DNA of 6,949 bases from Schlesneria sp. (GTDB lineage: Bacteria; Planctomycetota; Planctomycetia; Planctomycetales; Planctomycetaceae): NCBI GenBank assembly GCA_025353525.1, contig JANXOO010000555.1, positions 1 through 6,949 of the forward strand, read 5' to 3'. Shown here one piece after another: positions 1 to 6,918 of this stretch (positions within the stretch are counted from its first letter, which is position 1; each line of letters begins with the position of its first letter). Below the pieces are notes generated by a model that saw nothing but the letters and a program-made list of their open reading frames with translations, was not told the DNA's origin and ran no database searches. A program made the translations under genes and the position numbers.

Positions 1-1896
1 CGGAGAAGTTTCGGCAACTATCCGGACGGGAATGTTCACGAGCTCGGAAACATCAGAGTACGATGCAATCGTCGCGCCGTACTCTGACCGATCACTTGAA
101 TCAAATCGGTCAGACTTGAAGAACAGTTGCTTCTGTTGCAAATCTTCGACGGATTGATCAAGTTGTGCACGCGATTCCTGTAATTCCTCTCGCTCGGCCT
201 GAAGCGTTGCTCTCGCCTCTTCAATCGCGGATTGCTGGCGTTCAAGGTCCCGCCTGAGTTCCTCAAGTTCCTCGCGTTGACGGTGCATGTCGTCCGAGAT
301 TGCAACGTGCTGCTCGTTGCGTTCTCGTTCTGCGTCGAGGCGGGCCAAATCCAATACATGCCGCAACTGGGTCAGTTCGCATTCGGCGATTTGCAATCGG
401 GATTGCAAATCTGTGACGTGAGCCTGATCGGCGAGCAATTCTTCTCGGCCCCGATTCACATCTTCCGACTGAGCGTCAAGATCGCGTCGGGCTGCATCCA
501 ACCGGATTTGAGACTTCAACTGTAACGCACGTTCATCGTCAAGCTGGCTGTGCAACAATGCGTGTTCGAAGACTTCTTTTTCACGTCGAGCGGATTCGGC
601 GGCGCGATCATTCGCGAGATCTGTGCGATCGGACTCAATCTTTCGCTGAAATGCGTGAAGTTCAGCTTGGGAATTGGTGAGTGCGCACCGTTCCGATGCC
701 AAAAGAGCTTCCCGCTTCTGAATGGCTAACAATTGCTGTTGCCGATCCGTTTCAAACGCGGCTCGCATCGTCTGCAGCGAGGCCTTCTCTGCATCGATCT
801 GTTGCCGCTCGACCAGCGAGCCTTGCCGTTCTTTCTGGCTGTCGTCTCGCAGCTTCTGAATTTCCGCCCGAGCAACCGCTGAGCGATCGGATTCGTCGCG
901 CAGTTCGACGCGTCGGTTCTCCACTGCTTCCAGTTGACGGTTGATCTCGGTCGATGTTCTGCGGCAAGCGGCATCCCATTCTTGCCAAAGTTCCTTTTGC
1001 CGAGCGTATTCTTCGGCGAGATTCTGTCGGACGGTTTCAGCCATCGCAACAAAATTCTCGTTTTCAACCGCCAACCGGTTCTGTTTCTCATCGAGTTCAA
1101 GATCGCGATCGTGGGCCCGAGCCGCTCGGTCCACTAATTCCTGCGATTGCCGCGACAAGTCGGCGGCAAGTCGATCGAGAATCGATTGCCTATCGGCCAA
1201 TCGCTGATGTTGGTCAGCCACAAGCGATTTGTCCCGGACCACATCGAGCGGTCGGGTTTGTTCCGCGAGCGCTTCGATCTGCTGTTCGATCTCGCAAATT
1301 CGCGGTTCGAGCTCCGTTGAGTCTACAAGTGAAGTTGCTTCGGAGACACCGAAAGATTCAACGTCATCCTGAATTTCAATTTCCGCAGGGTCTGCGGACT
1401 GCTGCTCGTCCGCGAATGCCGAACCAATCGATGTCGAGAAGTAATCTTCGACGGAAGGGGCCAGCATCGAATTCGCCGCATCACATGACGTCGACGGATT
1501 GATCGACGCGACGACATCTCGAGGCAACTGCGACATAATAAAGGATTGAATTTCATCCGGCGACGCAATACGGACGATCAACGTGATTGGTCCGACGGTC
1601 ACTCGGTCACCGGGCCGCAAAACGGCTTCGGTGATGAAGTCGTCGTTGACCCACGTCTTGAGATCCAACGCTTTTAGCAGAATCGTCCGATGTCCCACGA
1701 CAATCAGGGCGTGGCAGGGTTGGACACCTTCGGCCATGAGGCGAATGTCACAGTCGTCATTTGAACCGATCGAATGTCTGCCAACCGACAGAAATGACAA
1801 TGGGAGTCCGAGGTGACGTAGTGGTTCGAGCACAAACAGGATGTCGGATTGAGTGAACCTGATTGAATGACCTGTCGGCGCTTCGGTAGCAATCAT
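1..1896 (-). CDS. FHA-domain protein with long coiled coil (3' end off window)
   Basis: The minus strand is open without a stop for 632 codons from an ATG at 1896 to the left edge, so the C-terminus is missing. Residues about 34-110 look like an FHA domain: S-V-G-R-H-S-I-G-S-N-D-D-C-D-I-R-L (37-53), then G-V-Q-P-C-H-A-L-I (57-65) and T-W-V-N-D (81-85). FHA domains normally bind phosphothreonine peptides. Here the usual Ser-Arg before the His is Gln59-Pro60, and the Asn-Gly loop is shortened, so binding may be altered or lost. Residues about 111-185 are an acidic, Ser-rich linker. From about 190 onward the protein is rich in Glu, Gln, Arg, Leu and Ala with heptad-like spacing, as in a long coiled coil. 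No signal peptide or membrane segment is seen. The frame stays open upstream of 1896 without a better ATG; only a weak purine stretch precedes the chosen start. The role is unknown; a scaffold or signalling role is an inference. Confidence 0.85.
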   Translation of the reverse strand, partial: MIATEAPTGHSIRFTQSDILFVLEPLRHLGLPLSFLSVGRHSIGSNDDCDIRLMAEGVQPCHALIVVGHRTILLKALDLKTWVNDDFITEAVLRPGDRVTVGPITLIVRIASPDEIQSFIMSQLPRDVVASINPSTSCDAANSMLAPSVEDYFSTSIGSAFADEQQSADPAEIEIQDDVESFGVSEATSLVDSTELEPRICEIEQQIEALAEQTRPLDVVRDKSLVADQHQRLADRQSILDRLAADLSRQSQELVDRAARAHDRDLELDEKQNRLAVENENFVAMAETVRQNLAEEYARQKELWQEWDAACRRTSTEINRQLEAVENRRVELRDESDRSAVARAEIQKLRDDSQKERQGSLVERQQIDAEKASLQTMRAAFETDRQQQLLAIQKREALLASERCALTNSQAELHAFQRKIESDRTDLANDRAAESARREKEVFEHALLHSQLDDERALQLKSQIRLDAARRDLDAQSEDVNRGREELLADQAHVTDLQSRLQIAECELTQLRHVLDLARLDAERERNEQHVAISDDMHRQREELEELRRDLERQQSAIEEARATLQAEREELQESRAQLDQSVEDLQQKQLFFKSDRFDSSDRSEYGATIASYSDVSELVNIPVRIVAETSP

Positions 1897-2164
1897 TATT
1901 TCGGTCTTTCTGGAAACATTTGATCCGAACTGAGTTTCAGCGCGAAACTCGACAATGCTCCTTAAGCGAGTTATCAATGACTTTTCGGCATAGGCGAAGT
2001 TTGAGATGTGTCTCGTCTGCAGAAAAAGAAATCCGATTGCGAAGACCGCACTGCAAAGGAGCGTTGACGACAATCAGGCACGAATTGAGGGGCGTAGCGG
2101 TCGTTCAGGTCATTCCGGAAATGAGAGGATCGACGGTAAAAGGCGATGCTTCGGCTGGCAAAAC

Positions 2165-2195
2165 CTGGCCCCGATTCTTCGGAATCGGTGGTCAG
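2165..2195 (+). other. Stable stem-loop with cUUCGg tetraloop
   Basis: Seven perfect pairs (2171-2177 with 2182-2188) close a TTCG loop at 2178-2181. The stem continues with six more pairs (2165-2170 with 2190-2195, one of them G-U) after a single bulged T at 2189. Read on the plus strand, the loop and closing pair form the very stable C(UUCG)G tetraloop, which suggests that an RNA made in this direction folds here. It lies about 100 bases upstream of the DUF5658-like/recQ pair, so it could sit in their 5' leader. No T-run follows, so it does not look like a simple intrinsic terminator. Its function is unknown. Confidence 0.5.
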
Positions 2196-2285
2196 CGGAT
2201 TTCCAGCCCGGACCGAAAACGATCCATTCCTGATGGAAAACAGCCGAAAGCTTGAGCAGACCGAGTTCAGAGAAGACTTTCTGGT

Positions 2286-2290
2286 GGAGG
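2286..2290 (+). promoter_or_regulatory. Ribosome binding site GGAGG
   Basis: GGAGG lies 9 bases before the TTG at 2300 and supports that codon as the start of the DUF5658-like protein over the more upstream in-frame TTG at 2252, which has no comparable site. Confidence 0.5.
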
Positions 2291-2299
2291 CCAAACGCG

Positions 2300-2653
2300 T
2301 TGAAACGACCGCCTGACTTATTGCGTCTTCCGCAAGAAACGCTGGTTCTATGTGTTGTCAGTGGATTGGACTTGGCAATGACGTGGATGCTCCTGATGCG
2401 CCCTGACATCGGTTTTACCGAATCGAATCCGTTTGCGAGCTACTTCCTCGATCGATGGGGAATTTCCGGCTTGATCTGGTTCAAAGCAGCAATGACGGTT
2501 TTTGTTTGCATTGTCACTCAGGTGATCGCCAGGAAAAACGAGGTCCTCGCACGTCGGGTTCTGGGGCTGGCAACAATGATCATCGTAGCTGTCGTGATTT
2601 ACAGTGTCTGGCTCCACTTTCATCACCGCCAGTTTGTAGAAGTGATCGAATGA
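2300..2653 (+). CDS. DUF5658-like small integral membrane protein
   Basis: A protein of 117 residues with three hydrophobic helices: E-T-L-V-L-C-V-V-S-G-L-D-L-A-M-T near the N-terminus, G-L-I-W-F-K-A-A-M-T-V-F-V in the middle, and G-L-A-T-M-I-I-V-A-V-V-I-Y near the C-terminus. The pattern of a Asp in helix 1 (S-G-L-D-L), a T-E-S-N-P-F-A loop, and a Lys-containing second helix (W-F-K) resembles DUF5658 membrane proteins, whose function is not known. No signal peptide or enzyme motif is seen. The frame is open from just after a TGA at 2231 and has no early ATG. TTG at 2300 is chosen for its GGAGG; TTG at 2252 would add 16 residues. The stop is 10 bases before the recQ ATG, so the two are probably co-transcribed. 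Family assignment is from memory of the pattern, not a search. Confidence 0.75.
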   Translation: MKRPPDLLRLPQETLVLCVVSGLDLAMTWMLLMRPDIGFTESNPFASYFLDRWGISGLIWFKAAMTVFVCIVTQVIARKNEVLARRVLGLATMIIVAVVIYSVWLHFHHRQFVEVIE

Positions 2654-2663
2654 AATCATCGAC

Positions 2664-4181
2664 ATGATCGCTGATTCACGAATGCCGTCTGACTTGAGTT
2701 TTGTCACCGGATCGATCACACCTCGTCACATGGAACCGATCGATATCCTCCGCACGTATTTTGGCTATGACTCGTTTCGTCCACCTCAAGAGGCGGTTAT
2801 TCGCCGGTTGATCGCAGGAGAGCATTCGCTGGTCATCATGCCGACAGGCGCTGGCAAGTCGCTTTGCTATCAGATTCCCGCGTTGCTGCCTGTTGAATCT
2901 TCGAGCGATGCGTCCAGAGGCAAGCCGCCGCTAACGCTGGTACTGTCGCCGCTGATTGCGTTGATGAAAGACCAGGTCGATGGGCTGCGAGCACGCAATA
3001 TCCCGGCGGCATATATTAATTCGTCATTGTCCCGCGACGAACGAGAACGGCGCTATAACGAAGTCGCAAGCGGCAAATTCTCACTGCTGTATGTGACGCC
3101 GGAGCGGTTTCGCAAACCTGAATTCATCGCCGCGATTTCCCGGCGATCGATTCGGTATCTCGCGGTTGATGAAGCGCATTGCATCAGCGAATGGGGCCAT
3201 GACTTCAGACCCGACTACACGCGATTGAACGAGTTTCGGTCGCTGATTGGTAATCCTGTTACCATCGCCCTGACAGCGACTGCCACACCGGAAGTGCAGC
3301 GTGATATCGTACGCCAACTCGGTCTTGAAACCGACCGGATGCACACGTTTCATGCCGGGATCGAGCGACCCAACCTGCGGTTGCTTGTGGAAGAAGTCTG
3401 GGGTGACGACGAAAAGCTGACGCGAATTGATGCCGTTCGCAAGTTATATCCGGCAGCATCCGGTAGCGGGATCGTCTATTTCACACTGATCCGGACTCTG
3501 GAACGATTCGGCGAACGAATGCGGACTCTCGGCATTCCGCATGTACGTTATCATGGCGATCTGGAAAGGAACGAACGGCGGAAAATTCAGAACGAATTTA
3601 TGCGAGGTGATTGTCCGCTGGTCCTCGCGACGCCAGCGTTCGGAATGGGGATCGACAAGGACGATATCCGGTTTGTCATCCATGCCGAGATTCCAGGTTC
3701 CATGGAAGCGTGGTTTCAGGAGGTCGGCCGAGCGGGTCGGGACGGATTGCCTGCCGATTGTTTGCTACTTTACGAGGAATCGGATCTGCTGACTCAGATG
3801 GAATTCCTTCGCTGGAGTAATCCCGACGCCGAATTCTATGAACGAGTCTACGAATTGCTGGTTCACAGCCACGAACGCGTCGCAGCATTCGGACTCGAGT
3901 GGATGCGAGAGAGACTGCACGCCAAACAGATTCACGACCGGCGACTGGAAACGGCGCTCGGCATGCTCGAACGCTACGGTGTCGTCGAAGGGACCTGGGA
4001 ACCGATGCGTCTTGAAGTCATCAGTCCACTCGCGGCCGAATTGCAGGACCGCGAACGACTGGCGACAAAATTGCGCCGCGATCAGCAAAAACTGTTGGCT
4101 CTGGTTCAGTTTGCCCGATGCACGGGGAACAGACTGGACTCACTTCGCGATTACTTCGGACTTGCGACAGATCACACCTGA
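2664..4181 (+). CDS. recQ: RecQ-family ATP-dependent DNA helicase, short C-terminus
   Basis: A superfamily 2 helicase of 505 residues that unwinds DNA 3' to 5' using ATP, acting in recombination and fork repair. Visible motifs in order: motif 0 F-R-P-P-Q-E (Gln42), Walker A P-T-G-A-G-K-S (60-66), motif Ia S-P-L-I-A-L-M-K-D-Q, DEAH box (169-172) followed by the RecQ aromatic loop C-I-S-E-W-G-H-D-F-R-P-D-Y, motif III A-L-T-A-T-A-T (202-208), motif V A-F-G-M-G-I-D-K, and motif VI Q-E-V-G-R-A-G-R-D-G (352-361). After the core comes a helical region ending at R-D-Y-F-G-L. In most RecQ proteins this point leads into a C-x2-C zinc motif, but the frame stops; only Cys486 of the usual four is present, and no HRDC domain follows. 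ATG 2664 is the longest start; ATG 2730 (M-E-P-I-D-I-L-R) would also keep the whole helicase domain. Neither has a clear Shine-Dalgarno site. Confidence 0.93.
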   Translation: MIADSRMPSDLSFVTGSITPRHMEPIDILRTYFGYDSFRPPQEAVIRRLIAGEHSLVIMPTGAGKSLCYQIPALLPVESSSDASRGKPPLTLVLSPLIALMKDQVDGLRARNIPAAYINSSLSRDERERRYNEVASGKFSLLYVTPERFRKPEFIAAISRRSIRYLAVDEAHCISEWGHDFRPDYTRLNEFRSLIGNPVTIALTATATPEVQRDIVRQLGLETDRMHTFHAGIERPNLRLLVEEVWGDDEKLTRIDAVRKLYPAASGSGIVYFTLIRTLERFGERMRTLGIPHVRYHGDLERNERRKIQNEFMRGDCPLVLATPAFGMGIDKDDIRFVIHAEIPGSMEAWFQEVGRAGRDGLPADCLLLYEESDLLTQMEFLRWSNPDAEFYERVYELLVHSHERVAAFGLEWMRERLHAKQIHDRRLETALGMLERYGVVEGTWEPMRLEVISPLAAELQDRERLATKLRRDQQKLLALVQFARCTGNRLDSLRDYFGLATDHT

Positions 4182-4218
4182 ATTGTCGTTCGGACCCAAA
4201 TGTGAATCCTTGATCGCT

Positions 4219-4239
4219 CGCAAGGGGACTGATCTTGCG
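4219..4239. terminator. Possible hairpin between convergent genes
   Basis: The 80 bases between the recQ stop and the end of the PrsW-like gene contain a 6-bp inverted repeat (4219-4224 with 4234-4239) around a 9-base loop. No T-run follows on either strand and an overlapping alternative pairing exists, so this is at most a weak shared termination structure. Confidence 0.2.
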
Positions 4240-4261
4240 TCCACAGTGCGGGTTCCTTCCG

Positions 4262-5131
4262 CTATTGAATGTCTTTCAGGCTGATCCAGTGCCACTTTCG
4301 GCAAGCGCTGCATGGTTCGTAACGCCAGACTCCAAAGTTTCCACCCAGTAGGGGTTGGCGGTAGAGCTCACCACATTCAGGACATTTGACTTTCGCCGTC
4401 ATCATCAGATGCACGATTCGTTCGATTCCCGCGTGCATCACTCCCAGCAACAGGGCACTGCCGACTCCCCAACAGATGAGCCAGACCATCAGAATCGCAG
4501 ACCATGTCGGTTTACCGAGTCCTCCGAAGTCGATATTCATCAAAAAGATCGGAAAATTTGCCAGAAAATGCAGAATCATTGCACCGGCAATCCCGAAAAC
4601 CAGTCGAATTCCGCCGCGCTGTAGTCCCCACAATGCGATCACCGTAAATCCCGGATGAGCCACACAGGTGATGAGTCGTTCATTAAGAAACCCGCCGAAC
4701 TCATAAAATGCCAGTTTGGCGATTGCCGGATCCTGCCCGGCGAGTTTTGCGACCAGCCACATTTCTCAGACGGCAAATCCGAGCCCAAGCGACAAAGCCA
4801 CCAGCACTCGATTGGCGTTGTCGAGGTTTCGTCGAAATAGCGGCCATAGAACAAGGAACGGCAATAACTTGGCGGGCTCTTCCGTCAGCGGTGCGTACCA
4901 GAGTTTACAAATGGTGAGTGATGTCGAACCGCGTCCAGGCCATTGGGTCAGAATCGAGTCGACGGGGATTCGAACAAGATAATACGTCATCAGGCTAAGG
5001 GGTAAACCGACAACTCCCATGCACAACAGCCAAACACGGTCGGACCTGGCACATAACTGAAGGATCAGTGTCCCGAATGCAGCGATGGCAATGAGACCGG
5101 TAAGAATCGCGGCAATTTCAATTCCCGTCAT
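4262..5131 (-). pseudogene. PrsW-like intramembrane protease gene interrupted by in-frame TGA
   Basis: One reading frame of 289 codons plus stop encodes a PrsW-family membrane protein, but codon 122 is TGA. The first part (121 residues, 4766-5131) has about three membrane segments and the E-E-P-A-K motif (84-88), matching the EExxK motif of PrsW/CPBP-type proteases. The second part restarts at an ATG (4760-4762) one codon after the TGA. It carries H159 (V-A-H-P-G-F-T) and H188 (I-L-H-F-L-A-N), which fit the later conserved histidines, further helices, and a tail with C-P-E-C (250-253) and C-S-A-C (274-277) resembling a zinc ribbon. The TGA falls in G-L-G-F-A-V-[stop]-E-M-W, where relatives usually have a small residue such as Gly before the Glu; GGA to TGA is one base. 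The start at 5131 has a good ribosome binding site. Alternatives: two separately translated halves, or a sequence error. The PrsW substrate here is unknown. Confidence 0.7.
4766..4768 (-). other. Premature in-frame TGA in PrsW-like gene
   Basis: The minus strand reads GTC TGA GAA ATG here. The frame before and after is the same and both sides fit the same protein family, so the disruption is a substitution and not an indel. The DUF5658-like gene, recQ, the transposase and the small ORF all end in TGA, which argues that TGA is a normal stop in this organism. Confidence 0.8.
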
Positions 5132-5381
5132 CAGACTTCTCCTGGTGCTTTGTCAACCTTGTAATTCAGGTGAGATCGATTTCAGTTTCATATGGGGGAA
5201 TGGGGACACAATGCGCCAGCACAATCCGGAGGAAGGTCGCGAGCGTAGAATTGATCCCGGATTGTCAAAGAACCACCTGGCGACCGTATTGTTTCGGACG
5301 ATCACTATTTCGCCAATTCCTGCCACGAAATGCAATCAACGAGGCGATTTTGCAGCGAGTGACGGATCGATCAATTCACAG
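5132..5381. other. Spacer, no gene recognised
   Basis: These 250 bases lie between the PrsW-like start and the end of the small minus-strand ORF. A 60-codon minus-strand frame (5153-5335) and a plus-strand frame overlapping the PrsW-like gene (5085-5456) are present, but both lack recognisable motifs. Beyond the ribosome binding site at its left end, nothing stands out. Confidence 0.5.
5138..5143 (-). promoter_or_regulatory. Ribosome binding site AGGAGA
   Basis: The minus strand has AGGAGA six bases before the ATG at 5131, fixing the start of the PrsW-like frame. A TTGACA lies 25 bases before the ATG, but it is too close to the gene, with no matching -10, to be called a promoter. Confidence 0.7.
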
Positions 5382-5609
5382 TCAATTCGGGCGAACGCGA
5401 AGCTGGCGCTGCAACTCTTCGCTCAGTTCGTTCAACTGAGATTCCTCGTGTCCTGACAATTCTTCGATCGTCGATTCACGAATCATGTTCAGCCGCTGCA
5501 ACATCTGAATCATCTGGATCTGACCTTCCATGAGTGCTTTGTCCCCGTTGGTCTCCCAATTTCCATGAGGTCCAACTTTTTTTCGAAAACCAATGAGCAT
5601 CTTGGACAT
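5382..5609 (-). CDS. Small hypothetical protein beside the insertion, possibly a 3' fragment
   Basis: A 75-residue frame from ATG 5609, or 78 residues from GTG 5618. The C-terminal two thirds are rich in Met, Gln, Leu and Glu (M-I-Q-M-L-Q-R-L-N-M-I-R, then E-E-L-S-G-H-E-E-S-Q-L-N-E-L-S-E-E-L) and look like an amphipathic helix or coiled coil. No membrane segment or known family is recognised. The insertion sequence begins only 4 bases upstream of the GTG. The frame is open on through the insertion end as far as the transposase stop, with no other start, so the original gene may have begun further upstream, beyond 6949, and this would then be its 3' remnant. ATG 5609 is preferred because AAGG lies 8 bases before it; those bases are at the insertion junction. 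Whether it is expressed is unknown. Confidence 0.45.
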   Translation of the reverse strand: MSKMLIGFRKKVGPHGNWETNGDKALMEGQIQMIQMLQRLNMIRESTIEELSGHEESQLNELSEELQRQLRVRPN

Positions 5610-5615
5610 CTTGGA
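5598..5615. repeat. Two tandem copies of a 9-bp unit
   Basis: The unit CATCTTGGA occurs twice in direct succession, directly beside the insertion site. On the minus strand it encodes Ser-Lys-Met twice at the N-terminus of the small ORF, giving it two in-frame ATG codons 9 bases apart. Confidence 0.8.
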
Positions 5616-5619
5616 CACC

Positions 5620-5622
5620 TTA
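5620..5622. repeat. Probable target-site duplication, left copy (TTA)
   Basis: TTA directly precedes the left inverted repeat and recurs at 6946-6948 after the right one, in the same orientation. Three bases is short, and one matching base further out on each side leaves the exact boundary slightly open. Confidence 0.6.
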
Positions 5623-5649
5623 GGAAGAGCGAAAAAATAACTTGAGCAA
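5623..5649 (+). repeat. Left terminal inverted repeat (27 bp)
   Basis: It begins GGAAGAGCG and ends TTGAGCAA. It is the exact reverse complement of 6919-6945 over all 27 bases; the next inner base differs. Confidence 0.93.
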
Positions 5650-5651
5650 TT

Positions 5652-6876
5652 TCATTTGCGAGGTTTAACGGTGTAGTTCCATTCACCGTGGAACTTCGCG
5701 GGGGTAATTCTTAATTGTTTGAACTCTTCGTCCGTGACCTTGATTCCAACATCATAGACATTTGTGTCAATTGCAGCCTGGACTTTGAGGCCCTTCGTCG
5801 TAGTGGTGCTCGCAATCAGGTTGACGATGACTTCATAAGAGGTCAATGGACGACCTCGCCAGTTCTTGGTGATAAAACAGAAGAGCCGATGTTCGATCTT
5901 ATTCCATTTGCTTGTTCCTGGTGGGAAATGGCAGATTTCAAGCTGCAACTGCAATTCGTCGGCGAGGCTTTGCAGAGATTTCTTCCACAAACGGTTGCGA
6001 CTGCTATTGCTGCCCCCGCCATCGGCGGTGATCAGCAATCGTGTCGCTTGCGGGAATCGTTGCATTCCCATTTCCAGCCACCAGCGACGAATACTGGCCA
6101 CGGCGAACTCGGCCGTGTCGTGATCGATTCCCACGCTGACCCAGCCTGTGTTGTTCGCGAGATCGTAGATGCCATAAGGAATCGCCTTCCCCAGATTCTT
6201 GTCAGGAAAATCATGGACGTTAACCTGCTGCGGGGTTCCTTTGGGCTGCCATTCCTGGCCTGCGTTCTTGAATTCCCCCCACCAATTCCTTCTTTTTCGT
6301 ATCGACCGAGATGACCGGTTGGTCTTGTCGCCGCATCGCCAACGCGCGTTTGTTGATATATTCGAATTGGGCGTTCCGATCGGGATGATCCGTCCCTTCC
6401 CGTGTCTTACGGTTGGCCTGCAAACTGAAACCGGCTTGCTTGAGGAGTGTGGCGACGGTGCGATCCGTGACGCGATGATTCTGCCGCGCCAATTCGTCGG
6501 CGAGCTTTTGTGTACTCTTGCACGTCCATCTCAGGGGAGATTCCGGATCGCCGCGCGTCGTGGGATCCACGAGCAATTCCAGCGCTCGCATCAAATCGGG
6601 ATCGACATCAGTCGCGCGTTTTCGACCTCCCCCCAGAGACCGCAGTCGCGAAGTCACCTCTTCATTGGGATGTTGAGCGCGATGCAAAAGTTCACGTACA
6701 CCCGCTGCAATCGTATTGCGAGCCAACCCTGTCGCCTTCGAAACAAGCGAGACACCACCCCAACCGATTATCAATGCTTCCGTCGCAGCCCACTGTCGAC
6801 GGAGACGCTCGTCCATCACCGGAGACAAAGAGCTATACTTGCTACGAATCCCTTCAATCGCGGCTGCGTCATGCAT
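5652..6876 (-). CDS. ISAzo13-type DDE transposase, split by a one-base frameshift
   Basis: If the frame change is corrected, this encodes 407 residues, about the normal length for the family. The N-terminal part has a helix-turn-helix-like segment (V-S-L-V-S-K-A-T-G-L-A-R-N-T-I, 42-56). The likely catalytic triad is D192 (V-I-S-V-D-T-K-K-K-E-L), D285 (I-T-A-D-G-G-G-S-N) and E328 (W-N-K-I-E-H-R-L), all in contexts typical of ISAzo13 transposases, which cut and join element ends. Frame one runs from 6876 to the six-G tract (plus 6275-6280); frame two continues to the stop at 5652. Read straight, frame one ends at 6220 with about 20 aberrant residues. ATG 6876 is chosen because M-H-D-A-A-A-I-E-G-I-R resembles family N-termini; TTG 6903 would add nine residues. 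No Shine-Dalgarno site is seen. The shift may be a mutation, sequencing error or slippage site. Confidence 0.88.
6275..6280 (-). other. Frame-change site: run of six G on the coding strand
   Basis: The coding strand reads GTG GGG GGA ATT in the upstream frame, while the protein family continues as GTG GGG GAA TTC. The second reading needs one G to be skipped, a +1 shift. Both frames are open for many codons around this point and only the joined product has the full DDE triad. Confidence 0.8.
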
Positions 6877-6918
6877 CCCGCGACTGTCTAATAATCCGGC
6901 CAAAGACGCAAGAGGATT

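Larger units (their letters stand above)
1897..2299. other. Divergent intergenic region, no convincing gene
   Basis: About 400 bases separate the start of the minus-strand FHA gene from the start of the plus-strand DUF5658-like gene, so promoters for both directions should lie here. I see no clear -35/-10 pair. Open frames of about 100 codons exist on both strands (plus 1920-2255, minus 1974-2294), but their products are Arg/Ser-rich, match nothing I recognise and overlap each other, so I treat them as chance. The clearest structure is the hairpin at 2165-2195. A smaller one has stem arms 2223-2227 and 2233-2237. Confidence 0.6.

Noticed and set aside
232..1502. Several plus-strand open frames (for example 954-1502, 182 codons)
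   Set aside because: They lie antisense to the continuous FHA/coiled-coil frame, have low-complexity Arg/Ser/Pro-rich products and show no motifs; biased codon use in the coiled coil opens the opposite strand.
1920..2294. Opposing open frames of about 100 codons in the intergenic region
   Set aside because: They overlap each other, have no recognisable motif or ribosome binding site, and their composition looks like random translation.
4182..4261. RecQ zinc domain continued by a frameshift
   Set aside because: Neither alternative frame downstream contains a C-x2-C motif or other RecQ tail sequence.
4766..4768. TGA recoded as Gly, Trp or selenocysteine
   Set aside because: At least four other genes in the window end at TGA, no selenocysteine hairpin is evident after it, and a single nonsense change is simpler.
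5153..5335. 60-codon minus-strand frame upstream of the PrsW-like gene
   Set aside because: No motif, no good ribosome binding site and no similarity I recognise; too short to support.
5715..6891. Long plus-strand frames (5715-6314 and 6199-6891)
   Set aside because: They are antisense to the transposase, whose minus-strand frames carry the helix-turn-helix and DDE motifs.
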